Positions 63,553 through 64,000 of a stretch of 64,000 nt of DNA are shown here, piece by piece. A model generated the notes under the pieces. The model was given only the letters and a program-made list of their open reading frames with translations. It was not told the DNA's origin and ran no database searches. The stretch is from Flavobacterium psychrophilum (GTDB taxonomy: Bacteria > Bacteroidota > Bacteroidia > Flavobacteriales > Flavobacteriaceae), in the NCBI GenBank assembly GCA_945879625.1, contig CAMCVA010000004.1, positions 1-64,000 on the forward strand. Direction: 5' to 3'. The translations under genes were made by a program, and so were the position numbers. The stretch's first letter is position 1. Each line of letters opens with the position of its first letter.

Positions 63553-64000
63553 TTATAATTCGCTTTTTAATTTTAACACGTACTCAGCAAGAATCCATCT
63601 TTCGTGTGCACTCAATTGATTCGCGTAAGATCCCATTGCATTCAAACCATAGGTTTGAACGTGAAAAATACTACCTGCAGTAATGGTAGGTCTGTCTTTG
63701 TAACTTGGAACACCTAAATACTTTCCTTGGGTTACCAATTTACCTTTTCCGTCTCCAGCTGTCCCGTGGCAAATAGCACAATAGATATCATATAATTCCT
63801 TTGCTTTGTCTAGATCAACTGCTGCAGAATCAAGGGGCGATTTTAGGTTAGCTTTGGCTAAATCATAGCCAGCTGTTGTGTTTGGATAGTCATACACATC
63901 CTGCCCTCTTTTGATTGATCCATCAACTGGTAACTGCCCTTCTTTGCCGTTTTTAAACGCTTGTGATTCGCCATAGGTTTCATAGCCTACTGGTTCATAC
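63553..64000 (-). CDS. actE: Alternative complex III cytochrome c subunit ActE (5' end outside window)
   Basis: This is a mono-heme cytochrome c with the CAICH heme site and a downstream Met region. The frame is open from the GTG at 63897 up to the window edge (Y-E-P-V-G-Y... continues), so the GTG is not the true start and the gene is truncated by the border. The sequence around LYDIYCAICHGTAGDGKG and LSAHERWILAEYVL matches ActE of ACIII, which passes electrons to the oxidase. It precedes actF. Confidence 0.9.
   Translation of the reverse strand, partial: YEPVGYETYGESQAFKNGKEGQLPVDGSIKRGQDVYDYPNTTAGYDLAKANLKSPLDSAAVDLDKAKELYDIYCAICHGTAGDGKGKLVTQGKYLGVPSYKDRPTITAGSIFHVQTYGLNAMGSYANQLSAHERWILAEYVLKLKSEL

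Noticed and set aside
1..64000. Insertion sequences, transposons or integrated elements
   Set aside because: No transposase, integrase or relaxase frame, terminal inverted repeats or target duplications were found; gene order looks like stable core chromosome apart from the small cassette at 57518-57979.

Overview
The window is chromosomal DNA from a member of the Bacteroidota, most likely a Flavobacterium-like species of the Flavobacteriaceae. The evidence is the gene content: the type IX secretion and gliding protein SprA, a PorP/SprF protein paired with a giant surface protein carrying the gliding-motility-type C-terminal signal, a probable RemB, alternative complex III (ActE/ActF) next to an aa3-type oxidase, two tandem OmpH genes behind bamA, and a GH3-family protein. 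It also comes from many copies of the phylum's -7 promoter box TAnnTTTG and the near absence of Shine-Dalgarno sequences. No transposase, integrase, rRNA operon, CRISPR array or prophage block is visible. Coding density is high, and no gap without a gene exceeds about 200 bases.

Layout. 1-1116 is the 3' part of mutS. 1187-1461 is a tRNA operon (Gly-GCC, Leu-UAA) with promoter and terminator. 1624-2765 (-) holds a repeat-built secreted protein and a DUF2797 protein. 2863-5417 (+) is a GH3 / small lipoprotein / EamA transporter operon. 5449-8993 (-) is tig, clpP and clpX. 9067-10917 (-) is a small membrane protein, an alpha/beta hydrolase and pdxJ. 11008-19260 (+) is a long envelope-biogenesis block: CBS protein, nadK, DUF6089 protein, uppS, bamA, two ompH/skp genes and murI. 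19262-26153 (-) is a gamma-carbonic-anhydrase-like protein, a PorP/SprF protein and a 1775-residue modular adhesin.

26244-30786 (+) carries NifU-like, YyaL-like, MscS-like and secreted hypothetical proteins. 30781-34130 (-) is tolC / HlyD-type adaptor / tsaB, without an inner-membrane pump gene. 34292-35689 (+) is a DUF4403 lipoprotein. 35692-40793 (-) is a cytochrome oxidase assembly and subunit cluster: a CxxC membrane protein, DUF420, SCO, a cysteine-less SCO-like protein, subunit IV, two subunit-III proteins and cyoE. 40880-51946 (-) is RemB-like, deoC, VanZ-like, gcvH and sprA, and 51950-54887 is ruvA and maeB. 55001-59002 (-) is a GH30 hydrolase, queG, a four-helix-bundle protein cassette and ruvB. 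59071-64000 (-) is coxI (ctaD), coxII (ctaC), actF and a truncated actE.

Together, the two respiratory clusters encode alternative complex III passing electrons to an aa3-type oxidase, with heme (cyoE) and copper (SCO) maturation factors nearby. The envelope block covers outer-membrane protein assembly (BamA, OmpH chaperones), the lipid carrier (UppS) and peptidoglycan D-Glu (MurI). SprA, the PorP/SprF protein, the CTD-bearing adhesin and the RemB-like protein belong to type IX secretion or gliding.

The least ordinary features are these: short arrays with a 7-base period in three intergenic regions, one of which brackets a four-helix-bundle gene; a small secreted protein of six YxNQA repeats spaced 13-13-16-13-13; a 978-bp super-duplication inside the adhesin gene; a cysteine-less SCO paralogue; and a TonB_C-like domain at the front of the RemB-like barrel.
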